Source of the DNA: Protopterus annectens
Lineage: Eukaryota; Chordata; Ceratodontiformes; Protopteridae
Direction: 5' to 3'
DNA: 64,000 nucleotides
NCBI RefSeq assembly: GCF_019279795.1
Contig: NC_056743.1
Span: 869,580,364 to 869,644,363 of the forward strand
The position numbers and the translations under genes are program-made. Positions 63,541 to 64,000 of this stretch are shown here, one piece after another. Below the pieces are notes generated by a model. The model was not told the origin of the DNA. It did not search any database and saw only the letters and a program-made list of their open reading frames with translations. Numbering within the stretch: the first letter of the stretch is position 1; each line of letters begins with the position of its first letter.

Positions 63541-63645
63541 CCCATATGTAAAAATGAAGGTGAGATTGGACTACACAACATAAAGAAGTTATGTACTCAC
63601 CATAACGTTCCATGTTGGTAGTCCATCTTACCCTTCATTTTTACC
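63541..63645. repeat. DIRS-F internal complementary region
   Basis: AATGAAGGTGAGATTGGACT, ACACAACAT, AAGAAGTTATGTACTCACCA and GTTCCATGTTGGTAGTCC: complements of both outer ends of DIRS-F joined. Confidence 0.82.
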
Positions 63646-63764
63646 AACCCACCCTCCTGCCCCCATCCTGGAAGATCTGGAGATAATAATAATAATAATA
63701 ATTTGGTTATCTTTGGTTGGAGACCCTTTAGTATTGGTTTGTCTGTTATGTTTTTTTTTTCTAG
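63646..63764. other. Spacer between ICR and right repeat of DIRS-F
   Basis: Non-coding, with an AAT microsatellite at about 63684-63702 and a T run near 63750. Confidence 0.7.
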
Positions 63765-63954
63765 TGAGCAGCAATCAAGATCTGGGGTTTGTACTGGTGC
63801 ACTATGGGATACCTGCTTAGCCACGAGCCAGCCAGAAGTCTTCTAGCTTGTAAATCGGCCGAGTCGGAGGCAAGGATCGGCTCTGAACCCATATGTAAAA
63901 ATGAAGGGTGAGATGGACTACCAACATGGAACGTTATGGTGAATACATAACTTC
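63765..63954 (-). repeat. DIRS-F right inverted terminal repeat
   Basis: The reverse complement of the left repeat (for example CACGAGCCAGCCAGAAGTCT), without the 52-bp patch seen on the left. It ends at GGTGAATACATAACTTCTTT. Confidence 0.82.
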
Positions 63955-64000
63955 TTTTTTTTCTATGCAATCTAGAGCACTACTTGTCATTAAAATAGAA
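63955..64000. other. Right flank of DIRS-F
   Basis: 46 bp with no recognisable feature. If the exon at 51754 is real, this is the same host intron continuing. Confidence 0.4.

Larger units (their letters stand above)
51896..63954 (+). mobile_element. DIRS-F: full-length family II DIRS interrupted by DIRS-G
   Basis: Left repeat 51896-52090, gag 52692-55018, RT/RNase H in two parts (55019-55296 and 60872-62352), recombinase 62372-63508, ICR 63541-63645, right repeat to 63954. Removing DIRS-G (55297-60871) restores a continuous RT. All genes carry stops or shifts. It is the best-preserved family II copy in the window. Confidence 0.92.

Noticed and set aside
1..64000. CRISPR arrays, bacterial-type operons or riboswitches
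   Set aside because: The repeats present are transposon ends and microsatellites; nothing shows regular repeat-spacer structure, and content is clearly eukaryotic.

Overview
This window looks like intronic or intergenic DNA from a very large, transposon-bloated vertebrate genome. A salamander or caecilian fits best and a lungfish is possible. The inference rests on content: seven recognisable DIRS tyrosine-recombinase retrotransposons of two families, CR1- and L2-like LINEs, two Penelope-like elements (PLEs) with hammerhead-ribozyme motifs, a PIF/Harbinger and a Tc1 pseudogene, and several MITEs. No complete host gene is visible. The only host-like coding signal is a possible 93-bp exon at 51754-51846.

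Layout. 1-2360: little recognisable sequence apart from two 341-bp hAT-like MITEs. 2361-6203: DIRS-A (family I), cut off inside its recombinase. 6204-10505: DIRS-B (family II), cut off after RNase H. 10663-13214: PLE1 with long inverted arms. 13215-16915: CR1 LINE on the minus strand, split by the small PLE2 at 14049-14743. 16916-31075: the remains of one family II element, B2, broken up by DIRS-C (17000-22506), a MITE (22677-23009), a CR1 (24089-26095), an L2-like LINE (26396-30060) and a CR1 tail (30062-30540). 31076-36539: a long stretch with a SINE-like repeat and microsatellites only. 36540-42616: a minus-strand Harbinger transposase pseudogene split by DIRS-D (37076-42227). 43279-48871: DIRS-E. 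48877-50779: a Tc1 copy carrying a piece of DIRS-F-type DNA. 50886-51243: a second palindromic MITE. 51896-63954: DIRS-F (family II), split by the youngest element, DIRS-G (55297-60871).

How the genes work together. Each DIRS encodes a Gag-like protein with an N-terminal Cys/His cluster and an RG-rich tail, then a polyprotein with reverse transcriptase, RNase H and a methyltransferase-like domain, then a tyrosine recombinase. All three are read rightwards between inverted terminal repeats, with an internal complementary region (ICR) near the right end that matches the two outer ends joined together. This is the known DIRS design: a circular DNA intermediate inserted by the recombinase without target duplication. 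Family I (A, C, D, E, G) has a CGKQIPH Gag motif and YLDDC in the polymerase. Family II (B, B2, F) has different Gag cysteines and YLDDW. Nearly every copy is dead. DIRS-G is closest to intact, with one in-frame stop and one 23-nt insertion.

The points most worth a second look are: an inverted PLE arm that begins at the predicted hammerhead cleavage site; a patch of gag sequence inside the left repeat of DIRS-F that is shared with a fragment captured by Tc1; CRE-like octamers 19-20 bp ahead of TATA boxes in the DIRS repeats; reading frames that rejoin exactly across two DIRS insertions; and the possible host exon next to DIRS-F. All homology calls come from reading motifs by eye, without database searches.
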